Source: CAVUQH01 sp963774445 (GTDB lineage Bacteria; Myxococcota_A; Polyangia; Haliangiales; Haliangiaceae). From it: a DNA stretch of 64,000 nt. Shown here piece after piece: positions 43,056 to 51,714 of this stretch (positions are counted from its first letter, which is position 1; each line of letters opens with the position of its first letter). The notes under the pieces were generated by a model that did no database searches, was not told the DNA's origin, and saw only the letters and a list, made by a program, of their open reading frames with translations. Location: contig CAVZFC010000010.1 of NCBI GenBank assembly GCA_963774445.1, positions 124,001 to 188,000 of the forward strand, in the 5' to 3' direction. The translations under genes and the position numbers were made by a program.

Positions 43056-43589
43056 TTACTCACGCAGGGCGACTGTCATCATCACGTCGTCAACGGAATT
43101 GGGGCCGATCCGAAATCGATCAGTGACCCGCCCGACCTCGCGGAAGCCGAGCTTCCGGTACAGGGCCAGCGCGGGGGCGTTCTCGGCAAAAACGCCGAGA
43201 TCGACCCAGGCCAGCGACGGCTGCGCGCGCGCCCAGTCGAGCACGGCGCGCAGGAGGTCGGTGCCGATTCCTCGGCCCCGGTGGCCGGCCTCGATGCCCA
43301 TCCCCAGCGTCGCGCGATGGAGCTCGGTCGGCAGCTTGCCGCCATGCAGCTCGGCGTGAGCGACGATGTTGCCGCCACCGACTCGCCCCCAGGTGCGCTC
43401 CCAGCCGACCTCGGTCGGGGCCAGCAGCCAGCCGGCCCTACGCCGGGCCCGCAACCGATCCCGGTCCGGCACCTTGCCGGGTGTGTGCGGGCTGAAGATC
43501 GGCGCCCCGCCCTTGCCCGACTCGCGGGCGTGCCGACACAAGTGGCCGACCAGCGCCTCCAAGTCGGGCTCGCCGAGCAAGCGGATCAT
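43056..43589 (-). CDS. GNAT-family N-acetyltransferase
   Basis: A 177-residue acetyl-CoA-dependent transferase. The acetyl-CoA pyrophosphate loop is GHRGRGIGTDLLRAVLDWAR, and the C-terminal NAPALALYRKLGFREVGRV is typical of the RimI/PhnO-like group. ATG at 43589 is preferred to a TTG three codons upstream. It follows the OPT transporter gene closely (15 bp from the transporter stop) and is probably co-transcribed. Substrate unknown. Confidence 0.87.
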   Translation of the reverse strand: MIRLLGEPDLEALVGHLCRHARESGKGGAPIFSPHTPGKVPDRDRLRARRRAGWLLAPTEVGWERTWGRVGGGNIVAHAELHGGKLPTELHRATLGMGIEAGHRGRGIGTDLLRAVLDWARAQPSLAWVDLGVFAENAPALALYRKLGFREVGRVTDRFRIGPNSVDDVMMTVALRE

Positions 43590-43604
43590 CGGAGACAAGC
43601 GTGG

Positions 43605-45398
43605 CTACGGGACGTAGTAGAGGTGCGTCGTGTGGCTGATGATGATGTGCACGACGGCGATGATGGCCGCCGCGGCGAAGATACCCGAGCCGATCAACAG
43701 GGTATCGTTCTGCGCCTTGTCGGCCGCTTCGGCCTTGCCGTCGAGCTTGGCCTTGCTGGTGTAGCCCTGCGTGACGATCCACTTGATCAGACCGCCCACG
43801 AAGATGGCGGCGCAGGACTCGAACGGTAGCAGCATGCCGATGCCGATGCCGAACAGCGAGGGCATCAGCCCAGCCACGCGGGGCCACACCGTGAAGAACG
43901 CGTAGACACAACCGCCGAGACTGACCAGAGCGATGGCCAGCTCGAGCGAATGGGTCATGTACGCGTGGCCCGCGTAGGCCTTGGCCATGGTCGCGTAGAC
44001 GGTTGGTCCCGGAGCCGGGAAGGTAGTGCCGCTACCGAAACCCATGTTCTTGTCGAGGAACAGGATGAACGGCACTGCCACCAGCACGCCGACGACGACG
44101 CCGATGAACTGCAGCGTAGACTGATGGGTGGGATTGGCGTCGACCAGATAGCCAGTGCGAAAGTCCTGCATCATGTCCACCGCCATACCCGCGAGCATGG
44201 TGGCGATGATGGCCATGCCCAGCAGCATCGTCGCAGTGGTCGACAGCGCCAGGGCGAAAACCGTGAGGATGACGATGATGACCAGGCGCACCGGGTTGAT
44301 GTCGGTATCGCCGGTGACGCGCCCGTTCATGATGCACAGGGGGACGCACAGTGCGCCCACCAGCAGCGTGGTGTACCAGGGCAGGTCGAACAGCGAACCG
44401 GCCGACAGCACGGTGATGCCGGCACCGATGACGGCGAGCACGGCGTAGACGACGCGCAGGTTGGCGGGAGTCGGGTATTTGGTGACACCGGGCTTGAACC
44501 CTGCCGGCACGACGGCCGGGGTGCGGAACATGTAGGCGAACAACAGCGTCGCAAATGTCGGCAGGGTCAGGACGGCGATGGCGACCCAGCGCAGCCAGTC
44601 GACGTTGTGGCTCGCGTCGATCCCGTGCGCCTGGAGCTGCGGAAAGAGCACCAACGGCCCAGCCAAGGCGCCCATGAGCAAGCCGAGTCCGACCCGCGGA
44701 CCGACGACGATGCCGATGCCGTAGTAGACCGGGTTGAACGAGATACCCAGGCTGCTGCCGTGGACGGTGGAAACGTGCAGGTCGTGCAGGATCACCTTGG
44801 CGTTCTTGGCCTTGTCGAAGGTGATCGTGGCGAGGGTCGACCAGACGGCGGCGATGGCGCTGAAGATGCCCAACAGGCGCACCGGGCGCTTGGCCGCCTC
44901 GGACCGGTCGGTGACCGCCTTCTGAATGACCGCGCAGGCGGTGCCCGACGGGAAGTAGTACTTGATCATCTGCTTGCGCACGACCGAGCCGAGCACCACG
45001 CCCATCATGCCGACGCCGAAGAAGAGGACGCCGAGCATGAAAGCGTTGGCGTGATAGTCGGGGAAGGCGATACGCACGGCCGCGTAGCTGGTGGCGGCGA
45101 AGCCGACGGTGCCGCCAGCGCTGGCCATGGTCTGGCCCAGGTTGAGCGACTGAATGTGCGCGCGGCGGCGGAAGACCGACAGTATGCCGACGGCGGCGAC
45201 CACCGCGATCAGCGAGCCGCCGTCGCCCCAACCGGTGAGCAACGTGGTGTAGATGTTGGTTACGGCGAGCGCTCCGGCCAGCAGACCGTAGGTGATCCAC
45301 TCGCGAAGCGGCAGCGCCGGGAAGTGGCCGGGGCGGCCTTCGGACGGGTTGACCTCGGGGTGCGTGTCGACGGCAGGATGGATCTTGGAATCGCTCAT
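43605..45398 (-). CDS. OPT-family oligopeptide/siderophore transporter
   Basis: A 597-residue polytopic protein with about 14 transmembrane segments. Family hallmarks include WITYGLLAGALAVTNIYTTL, FPSGTACAVIQKAV, GISFNPVYYGIGIVVGPRVG, and NGRVTGDTDINPVRL, the OPT motif close to the conserved NPxx. OPT proteins import small peptides, glutathione or metal chelates by proton symport. ATG at 45398 is used because the preceding seven residues are not family-like. A GNAT gene follows directly. Confidence 0.92.
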   Translation of the reverse strand: MSDSKIHPAVDTHPEVNPSEGRPGHFPALPLREWITYGLLAGALAVTNIYTTLLTGWGDGGSLIAVVAAVGILSVFRRRAHIQSLNLGQTMASAGGTVGFAATSYAAVRIAFPDYHANAFMLGVLFFGVGMMGVVLGSVVRKQMIKYYFPSGTACAVIQKAVTDRSEAAKRPVRLLGIFSAIAAVWSTLATITFDKAKNAKVILHDLHVSTVHGSSLGISFNPVYYGIGIVVGPRVGLGLLMGALAGPLVLFPQLQAHGIDASHNVDWLRWVAIAVLTLPTFATLLFAYMFRTPAVVPAGFKPGVTKYPTPANLRVVYAVLAVIGAGITVLSAGSLFDLPWYTTLLVGALCVPLCIMNGRVTGDTDINPVRLVIIVILTVFALALSTTATMLLGMAIIATMLAGMAVDMMQDFRTGYLVDANPTHQSTLQFIGVVVGVLVAVPFILFLDKNMGFGSGTTFPAPGPTVYATMAKAYAGHAYMTHSLELAIALVSLGGCVYAFFTVWPRVAGLMPSLFGIGIGMLLPFESCAAIFVGGLIKWIVTQGYTSKAKLDGKAEAADKAQNDTLLIGSGIFAAAAIIAVVHIIISHTTHLYYVP

Positions 45399-45525
45399 GG
45401 CCGGCGGCCCGTGTACCACAGCCCGCGCGGCTTTTGAACAAGACTCGGTGGACGCGCCCGGGCGCGCAGCTAACCGCCGATGACCAGAATGTGGGGTCTA
45501 CGGGGCCCGTGCTGCCCGGGGCAGG

Positions 45526-46128
45526 TCAGTGGGCGAGAACCGCAGCGCTGGCGCCGACGGCCAGCACCGACAGGGCCCGCAGGCCGCTGGACTGCAGCCA
45601 GTCCTCGACCGTGATCAGCGCCGGCAGGGTGATCTCTCCCTCGGCCGGGGAGCGGAACGCGTGGGCCACCGCCAGCACGCGGATCTGGTTGCGCACGCGG
45701 ACGAAGGCGATGGCGTACGGGAACTCGCGCAGGTAGACGCGGCGCACGCCGAGGCCCTCGGGCACGCCGCCGTGGAAGCCGAAGCCGCCCGGGTTCTTCT
45801 CGACCAGGGCGAGGGCATCCTGCACGTGCTGGAGGAACGCCTCCATCTGTCCCGGTTGATCGGCGTACCAGCTGGCGGCGCGCTCGATGTCGACCTCGGC
45901 ATCGAGCTCGAAGCGAACCCGCATCGGCGGGCCGCCGCGCAGGTAGGTGATGGTCCCCAGCTCCTGGCCGGCGACCCGGCGGGCGCGCTCGGCGATGAGC
46001 TGGTTCCACGCCTGCTCGGCGTCGCTGATCGCGTTGATGCTGGAGACCAGGCGCGCGGCCAGCTCGGCGCGCTCTTTGGGCGGCAGGCGCAGCGCCCGCT
46101 CGAGCAGCATCTTCGCGTCGTCGGTCAC
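45526..46128 (-). CDS. Fused antitoxin-toxin ORF (addiction-module antitoxin + RelE/ParE-type toxin)
   Basis: A 200-residue ORF. Residues 1-60 match the small putative addiction-module antitoxin family (LLERALRLPPKERAELAARL, then AWNQLIAERARRV). From an internal Met at 45924 the sequence matches a ParE/RelE toxin: MRVRFELDAEVDIERAASWY, FLQHVQDALALVEKNP, VRRVYLREFPYAIAFVRV and LAVAHAFRSP. Normally these are two overlapping genes; here no stop separates them. GTG at 46128 has a GGAG site 7 nt upstream. The last 30 residues form an extra hydrophobic tail. Internal initiation at 45924 could still make free toxin. Confidence 0.8.
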   Translation of the reverse strand: MTDDAKMLLERALRLPPKERAELAARLVSSINAISDAEQAWNQLIAERARRVAGQELGTITYLRGGPPMRVRFELDAEVDIERAASWYADQPGQMEAFLQHVQDALALVEKNPGGFGFHGGVPEGLGVRRVYLREFPYAIAFVRVRNQIRVLAVAHAFRSPAEGEITLPALITVEDWLQSSGLRALSVLAVGASAAVLAH

Positions 46129-46210
46129 GTCCCGTCTCCCACGACGATCCAAGGGTACCGGCGGGCCGGGAGGTGGTCACGCAGATTCGTATCCGGACCT
46201 CGCTACAGGG

Positions 46211-46216
46211 TATGGT
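46211..46216 (+). promoter_or_regulatory. TANNNT -10 element, leaderless type
   Basis: TATGGT, 6 nt before the GTG at 46223. Confidence 0.4.
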
Positions 46217-46222
46217 CGGCGC

Positions 46223-47176
46223 GTGCGCGTGTTCCTTCTCGTGCTTCTCCTCGTGGCGATGGCGCTCGGCGGTGCCGCCATCGGCTATCGGCTGGCGCCT
46301 TCTCCGGCCGAGGGCGGCGGCGACTCGGCCGCGGCACCAACACCGGCGGGCGCCGACGCCAGCGCCCTGGCCGCGGTGGCGCGCGGGGCGCTGGAGCAGA
46401 CGATGCTCCACGGCGATCCGCTGGCCGCGCCGCAGCTGATGAAACGGCTGCGCATGCGCGCGCCGAAGGCCGACTTCGCCATCTACGACCTCCGCGGGGT
46501 CGAGACGTTCGGCCCGGCGCCGCGCGCCCCGCACCCGCGCGACATGCCCCCGCAGCTGGTCGCGGCGCTTACCGATCACCAGCGGCACGACGCGCCCGAC
46601 GGCGCCGTCTACCTGCCGCTCCTTGCCGACGAGTCGTGCGCGAGCTGCCACGACGACCATGCCGCGGTGCGCGGGGTGCTCGCCCTCGAGACCGCAACTT
46701 CGTGCGACGGCGCCTCCGGCCGCGCGGCAATCGAACGACTGGTCGACGACACGCGCGCGCAGCTCGACGCGGCCAGGGCGGTGGAGCTGGCGACGGCGTT
46801 CGCCGGAGCGCTGGCGCCGCCCGACGACGACCAGGCCTGCCCGCAGCAACCGCTCGAGCAGACGATCGAGACGGCATTCGCGTATCTCATGCGCGCGCGG
46901 CAGGGGCGGCGCGCGTATCAACTGCTCGACGCTGCGGTTAACGGCGGAGTGCTCGCGCGCGGGGTCCTGTTCGACGCGGCCGGCCGCCGGGTCTACGACA
47001 CGACGCGCGACGCAATACCGGACCGGATCGCGCGCGCGCTGGCCGGCGACGTGGCAAACGATCGCGCGGACGGCGACCGTCCCCGCGTCACCGCCCCACT
47101 GCCCGGCGGCGCAGCATGCGCGGGCTGCCACGGCGACGCGAAGATCCTCGGCGCCATCAGCGCCACCGCTCCTTAG
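46223..47176 (+). CDS. Membrane-anchored diheme c-type cytochrome-like protein
   Basis: A GTG-started 317-residue protein. One N-terminal transmembrane helix (VFLLVLLLVAMALGGAAIGY) anchors a periplasmic domain with two heme c motifs, CASCH (about residue 137) and CAGCH (about residue 300). The regions around ARGALEQTMLHGD and DFAIYDLRGVETFGPA look like two similar sensor-like halves, each ending in a CxxCH, so the protein may be an internally duplicated DUF3365-like heme sensor. It converges with the acyl-CoA dehydrogenase and their stops overlap by 4 bp. Confidence 0.78.
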   Translation: MRVFLLVLLLVAMALGGAAIGYRLAPSPAEGGGDSAAAPTPAGADASALAAVARGALEQTMLHGDPLAAPQLMKRLRMRAPKADFAIYDLRGVETFGPAPRAPHPRDMPPQLVAALTDHQRHDAPDGAVYLPLLADESCASCHDDHAAVRGVLALETATSCDGASGRAAIERLVDDTRAQLDAARAVELATAFAGALAPPDDDQACPQQPLEQTIETAFAYLMRARQGRRAYQLLDAAVNGGVLARGVLFDAAGRRVYDTTRDAIPDRIARALAGDVANDRADGDRPRVTAPLPGGAACAGCHGDAKILGAISATAP

Positions 47177-48817
47177 GACGCGGCGAACAGGCCGCGGGCG
47201 ACGACCTTGAGCTCGAGCACCGGCTTGACGCCCTCGAAGATCGGCAAGACCAGCGCATCGACGACGTAGCGGCTGATCGCGTACTCCTCGGCGTAGCCCC
47301 AGCCACCGTGCAGCAGCTGACCCAGCTGGGTCACCTCGACGGCGACGTCGCAGGCCAGCAGCTTGGCCTGCGCGGCCAGCGGCGCCGCGGCGCGCTCGTC
47401 CTCGTCCATCGCCTCGGCGGCGGCGTAGGTGATGGCGCGGGCGGCGGCGAGCTTGGCGGCCATGCGACCGAGCGTGTACTGCGTGAGCTGGAACTCGACG
47501 ATCGGGCGCTTGAACTGCGAGCGCTGGACCACGTACTCGGCGGTCTTCTCGACCGCGGCCTGCGCGACGCCACAGGCGCGCCCGCCGGTCTGCAGGCGCC
47601 CCGCGGCGAAGCCGGCCATCTGCAGGTAGAACCCGCGCCCCTCGCCGGCATCGCCGCCGACCAGGTTGTCGGCGGGGACGAACCAGCGCTCGAAGCTGAG
47701 GGTGAACGAGTGCATGCCGCGGTAGCCCGGCGTGGCGTCGGCCTTGCCCTCCAGGCGGCCGCCGCCCGGCTGGGTGAAGGAGAACGCATGACTGGAGTCG
47801 CGCGGTTTGGGCACGATGAACAGCGACAGTCCCTTGGCGCCCTTGGACGGGTCCGGATTGGTGCGGCAGAGCACCGCGAGGATGTCGGCGCGGCCGGCGA
47901 AGGTGCACCACGACTTGGCCCCCTCGATCACCCAGCCGTCCTGGCCGTCGACGGTGGCGCGCTCGGCGCGGCACGAGAGCGAGGCGACGTCGGAGCCGAC
48001 GTTGGGCTCGGTAACCGAGATGCCGACCATCAGCTCGCCCGAGGCGATGCGCGGCAGCCAGTGCTGCTTCTGCGCGTCGGTGCCGCCGGCGATCAGCGCC
48101 TTGGCCAGGATCTCGGGGCGCGTGATCAGGCTGCCGGCCGAGGCCAGCGACCCGCGCGACAGCTCCTCGGTGGTGAGGATCATCGCCAGGTTGCCCATCT
48201 CGTGGCCGCCGTACTCCTCGGGGATCGACAGGCCGAAGAAGCCCATCTCGCTCATCTGTTCGATGAAGGTGTCTGGCACCAGCTCGTCGTGCCGGTGGAT
48301 GTGCTCGGCGTGCGGCGCGACCTCGGCGTCGGTGAACTGGCGCACGGTGTCGCGTACCTGCTCGAGGGTCGAGTCGAGCGGCAGCCGCTGGCGCCCGCCG
48401 GCGTCGGCGACCTCGCGGCCGATCTCGCGCACCGCGTCCTGGCCGGCGCCGCGGCGAAGGGCTGCGCGAACGTCGGCGTCGTAGAAGGTGTTCAACCTCT
48501 TCGTCGGCGATGCGCAGATCGCCGAGGATCAGGTCGAGGCGGTCGCGGGCGCTGATCGCCAGGTCGCAGATGCCGGCCGTGGCCAGCCGCTCGAGCTGCG
48601 CCGTCGACTTGCCTGCCGCGCGCTCGACGAAGGCCAGAAGCTCCGCCGCGGCCCTGGCTTCGGTGGCCGCGTACGCCACCCGCTCGGCCAACACCTGATG
48701 ATCATCGATCCGCCTGCCGCCCTCGGTGACTTCGCGAGCCCGAGCGGTCGCCCGGTCCGTGAGCCCGCGCGCAGCGGCCAGCGCGATTCGGGCATCCTGC
48801 ATTTCAGCTGCGCTCAT
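47173..48817 (-). CDS. Acyl-CoA dehydrogenase with N-terminal extension, one apparent frameshift
   Basis: A FAD enzyme of the acyl-CoA dehydrogenase family with the extra helical N-terminal domain seen in many delta-proteobacterial members. Core motifs: RQFTDAEVAPHAEHIHRHDE, GLSIPEEYGG, VGISVTEPNVGSDVAS (flavin/substrate), GWGYAEEYAISRYVVDA. The first 110 residues (from ATG 48817: ARIALAAARGLTDRATARAR and QVLAERVAYAATEARAA) lie in a different frame; the shift is at about 48486-48490, where one extra base in GAGG breaks EELNTFYDADV. Removing it restores one continuous protein. TAGGCT lies 8 nt before the ATG. Confidence 0.85.
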
Positions 48818-48825
48818 CGCCCCCA

Positions 48826-48831
48826 AGCCTA
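48826..48831 (-). promoter_or_regulatory. TANNNT -10 element, leaderless type
   Basis: TAGGCT on the minus strand, 8 nt before the ATG at 48817. Confidence 0.35.
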
Positions 48832-48856
48832 GCCGCTTTTGACGCAGCGCGCCATA

Positions 48857-49015
48857 GGGTCGGAGCCAACTTGCGAAACTTGTGGGCGGAGCCGGCGCCT
48901 GTGATTTCGCGGAAGTCGGAGACGAAAGTTGCGAAAGTTGGCTCCGACCCCGGTCAGCTATTTCGCGGAAGTCGGAGACGAAAGTTGCGAAAGTTGGCTC
49001 CGACCCCGGTCAGCT
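48857..49015. repeat. REP-like repeat cluster with perfect 56-bp tandem duplication
   Basis: Positions 48904-48959 and 48960-49015 are identical 56-bp units. Each contains GTTGGCTCCGACCCCGGTCA; an inverted partial copy, GGGTCGGAGCCAACTT, begins at 48857. The second unit includes the last sense codon and the stop codon of the MBL-hydrolase gene. The GGGTCGGAGCC...GGCTCCGACCC pairing resembles REP sequences linked to IS200-like RAYT transposases, but no such gene is in the window. Confidence 0.75.
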
Positions 49016-49867
49016 GTTGAAGAGGCCGAGGGGCATCTTGAGGTAGCGGCGGCCGTTGGCGGCGGGCTCGGGCAGGCGGCCGGCGTCGATGTTGATCTGC
49101 AGGCTCTGGAGGATGAGATTGGGCGGGGACAGCTCGGCGTCGCGGTTGCGGCGGGCGGTGACGAAGTCGGCTCGGCTGGTGTTGCCGCGCAGGCGGATGT
49201 TCTGCTCCTTGGAGGCGCCGATGGTGGTCTGGTAGGCCAGCTCGCGGCCGCCCGGCTGGTAGTCGTGGCCGACGAAGACGCGGCTGGCGTCGGGCCGGCT
49301 GTACAGCTTGCCGGTGATCGAGTCGTAGAGATCCTCGGGGCTGCCGCCGGGGAAGTCGGTGCGACCGGTACCGTAGTCGGGCATGAACAGCGCGTCCCCC
49401 GTGAACAGGGCGTCGCCGATCGAGTAGGTCAGGCAGGCGGGCGTGTGGCCGGGGGTGTGGAGCGCCGTCACCGCGAGGCTGCCAGCTTCCAGGGTCTGGC
49501 CGTCGCCCAGCAGCTCGTCCCACTGTGAGCCGTCAGCCGGGACGTTGACGTCGAACGCGGAGGCGAACACCTGCTGCACCTTGGTGATGCCGGCGCCGAT
49601 CGCCGTCGGCGCGCCGAACGCGCGCTTGAGCACGTCCATACCGGTCAGGTGGTCGGCGTGAGCGTGGGTGTCGAGCACCCAGCGGACGTTCAGCGACTTC
49701 TCGCGGGCAAAGCGCTGCACTTCCTCGGCCGACTTCGTGGTCACCGCCCAGCGGCGGCTGTCGAAGTCCAGGACCGGATCGATCACCACCGCATCGCCCG
49801 TCGCCGGGTCGTGGACGACGTACGTCAGCGTGAACGTGGCCGGGTCGAAGAACGCCTCGATCTGCAT
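49010..49867 (-). CDS. MBL-fold hydrolase (persulfide dioxygenase/Blh-like)
   Basis: A 285-residue metallo-beta-lactamase-fold protein of the ETHE1/Blh group. Metal ligands are in THAHADH, HTPGHTPACL, and GDALFMPDYGTGRTDFPGG; GHDYQPGG provides the last His. ETHE1-like enzymes oxidise glutathione persulfide to sulfite with one iron. The missing rhodanese partner leaves the sulfur role inferred. A sigma-54 promoter ends 14 nt before the ATG. The final Ser codon and stop come from the REP-like repeat. Confidence 0.87.
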   Translation of the reverse strand: MQIEAFFDPATFTLTYVVHDPATGDAVVIDPVLDFDSRRWAVTTKSAEEVQRFAREKSLNVRWVLDTHAHADHLTGMDVLKRAFGAPTAIGAGITKVQQVFASAFDVNVPADGSQWDELLGDGQTLEAGSLAVTALHTPGHTPACLTYSIGDALFTGDALFMPDYGTGRTDFPGGSPEDLYDSITGKLYSRPDASRVFVGHDYQPGGRELAYQTTIGASKEQNIRLRGNTSRADFVTARRNRDAELSPPNLILQSLQINIDAGRLPEPAANGRRYLKMPLGLFNS

Positions 49868-49880
49868 GAACCGAGATCAA

Positions 49881-49896
49881 AGCAGACCGTGTGCCA
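49881..49896 (-). promoter_or_regulatory. Sigma-54 type promoter of the MBL hydrolase
   Basis: Minus-strand TGGCACACGGTCTGCT: perfect TGGCAC, GG and GC 10 nt apart, one mismatch in TTGCT. Exactly 14 nt to the ATG at 49867. Confidence 0.65.
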
Positions 49897-49997
49897 CTCC
49901 AACCCCTCGTAATTCAGAGGCCTTGCGGGCCGCCTGCGGCGATCTGTCGCAACGACGTCGCGACGAGCCCGGCCCCCGGGGCGGCGCCCTCCCTGCA

Positions 49998-51038
49998 CTA
50001 CTTGTACGGCGTGCAGCCGTTGCGGACGAGCGGCCCGATCACCGGCGCGAAATCCTCGGCCAGCGGCTGGGGGAACTTGTCCGGCCCGATCGAGCGCATG
50101 GCTGCCAGGTAGCGCGGCCAGCTGCGCCCGCACGCTTCGTACAGCTTCTGGAAGTCGTCGAAGCCGGTCCGGTAGGTGCGGAAGCCGATCAGCGACGCGT
50201 TGTTGGGCCGCCGCATTTGCGGAAAGTCGGCGGCCAGCGCGTCGATGATCGGCTTCTTCTTCGCCCGCTTCTGGGCGTCGGACAGATCGGAGTCGTACAC
50301 CTTCTCGAGCTCGCGATACGCCTTCCACATGCGGTCGCCGTACGCGCGCAGGTCGTCGAGCTCCTGCTGGTACGCGACGACCTGCGGTGAGCCTTTGCCG
50401 AAGCGCTGCACGAGGTAGTCCGAGGTCATCGCGTCGGCGGTGAAGGCGGCGAGGCTCTCGTCGAAGTAGGCCTGGTCCTCGACCAGCACGTTGGCGTGCA
50501 TCAGCTCGTGGAGGAGCACGTTGGCCAGGTCGCCGTAGGCGTTGTCCCCCTCGGTGAACATGCTCGACACCACCGGGTCGTGGAACCACCCGGCCGTGGA
50601 GAAGGCGCCGGCGCCGCGCAAGTAGACTTCCCAGCCGTCGGCGATCAGGTTGCGGCGAAACGACTCGGCCTCGGCCAGATCGAACCACCCGAGCATGGGG
50701 AAGCAGCCGACGATCGGCCAGCACCAGACCTTGGGCTCGAACGCCAGCGGCTTGGACGCGGCGACGAAGTAGACCGCCGCGCTGCGGTCGAGGCGGACGA
50801 ACTTCTTGTAGTTGCCCCGCGTCTTGAGCCCCACCGAGCGGGCGAAGCGCTTGATGCCGTCGACCTCGCCCAGCATCGCGCGGGTGTAGTCGTCGGTGTC
50901 GGGGTCGGCGAGGACCTCGCCGATCGGACGCGACTGCGTGAGCAGCTCGACCTGACCGTAGCCGGCCTGGGCCAGGTAGCGCGGGGCAAAGCAGCTGCCG
51001 GTAAGGACGGCGCAGACGATCGCGGCGATCCGGTGCAT
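49998..51038 (-). CDS. Predicted zinc aminopeptidase lipoprotein
   Basis: A 346-residue exported protein with lipobox LTGSC. It begins like the predicted aminopeptidase family (PF10023-like): YLAQAGYGQVELLTQSRPIG. The zinc-binding motif is VLLHELMHANVLV with a following Glu in FDESLAAFTAD. Cysteines near KVWCWPIVGCFPM are unusual. It is the last gene of a minus-strand run with the selenoprotein, GNAT and CAP genes, 44 bp after the selenoprotein stop, so co-transcription is possible. Confidence 0.82.
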   Translation of the reverse strand: MHRIAAIVCAVLTGSCFAPRYLAQAGYGQVELLTQSRPIGEVLADPDTDDYTRAMLGEVDGIKRFARSVGLKTRGNYKKFVRLDRSAAVYFVAASKPLAFEPKVWCWPIVGCFPMLGWFDLAEAESFRRNLIADGWEVYLRGAGAFSTAGWFHDPVVSSMFTEGDNAYGDLANVLLHELMHANVLVEDQAYFDESLAAFTADAMTSDYLVQRFGKGSPQVVAYQQELDDLRAYGDRMWKAYRELEKVYDSDLSDAQKRAKKKPIIDALAADFPQMRRPNNASLIGFRTYRTGFDDFQKLYEACGRSWPRYLAAMRSIGPDKFPQPLAEDFAPVIGPLVRNGCTPYK

Positions 51039-51082
51039 CCCCTGGTTGTCGCAGCCCAACGCCCCGGCGGCAACCCCGCAGG

Positions 51083-51697
51083 TCAGCCAGCCTTGCGCGG
51101 CACGCCCAGCTTGTCGGCCACCCGCTGGAACGTCTCCCACGGCTGGCAGCCGATCACCGGATAGTCGCCGAAGAACAGCGTCGGGATGCCGGTCACCATC
51201 TCTGCCTCCGCGGCCTGGCGCATCGCCTGCACCCGCCCGAGGTAGGCCGGATCGTCGGCCGCGCTCACCGCCTCGTCCGGGTCGAGGCCGACCGCGCGGG
51301 CGACGGCCGCGATCACCTCGTCGCTTTCGATGTCGCGCCCGTCCACCCAGTAGGCGTCCATCATCCGGTCGCGAAACGGCTCGAGCAGCCCGGCGTCGCG
51401 CGCCCGCTCGGTGGCCGCCAGCGGGCGCATGGTCCACGGCGCCCGCGCGGGCGGGTGGATGGTCACCCCCTTGTCGGCGGCGAACGCGATCAGCTGCCGG
51501 TGCATCGCCGCCACCCGCTCGGGCCCGAACATCGCCGCGACCTCCATACCGCCCGGCGGGATCTCCGGGTGCAGCTGAAAGCCGCGCCAGTGGATCTCGA
51601 CGTCGTATTCTTCTTGCAGCCTGACCAGGCTGCTCCGCTCCAGGACGAAGCAGAACGGTCAGATGTAGTCGCTGTAGAGCCGCAGGGCGTAGGCCAT
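51083..51697 (-). CDS. DsbA-family selenoprotein (FrnE-like), UGA-encoded Sec in U-P-F-C
   Basis: A 204-residue thioredoxin-fold oxidoreductase of the DsbA/FrnE-like family. Read from ATG 51697 the protein begins MAYALRLYSDYI, then an in-frame UGA (51661-51659), then PFCFVLERSSLV. Homologs have Cys at this place (DYxCPWC/CPFC), so UGA encodes selenocysteine at residue 13, with resolving Cys 16. The cis-Pro loop is TGIPTLFFGDYPVIG. A SECIS hairpin follows 25 nt after the UGA. Conventional gene calling would start at the internal ATG 51547 and lose the active site. TAGGGT lies 6 nt before the true ATG. It sits between GNAT and aminopeptidase genes. Confidence 0.9.
51616..51633 (-). promoter_or_regulatory. 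Bacterial SECIS hairpin
   Basis: Minus strand GCAGCCTGGTCAGGCTGC forms a perfect 7-bp stem with a GGUC apical loop. Its loop is 32 nt after the UGA, within the range of known bacterial SECIS elements, and the G-U in the loop matches the SelB-binding feature of the E. coli fdhF loop. Confidence 0.88.
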
Positions 51698-51703
51698 GGC
51701 CCC

Positions 51704-51709
51704 ACCCTA
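51704..51709 (-). promoter_or_regulatory. TANNNT -10 element, leaderless type
   Basis: TAGGGT on the minus strand, 6 nt before the selenoprotein ATG at 51697; it overlaps the space after the GNAT stop, so the selenoprotein may have its own promoter. Confidence 0.45.
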
Positions 51710-51714
51710 CCACC

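Noticed and set aside
51083..51547. Shorter protein starting at ATG 51547 for the DsbA-like gene
   Set aside because: It would lack the active-site motif and the first beta-strand of the thioredoxin fold; the upstream frame with UGA as Sec plus SECIS explains the sequence fully.
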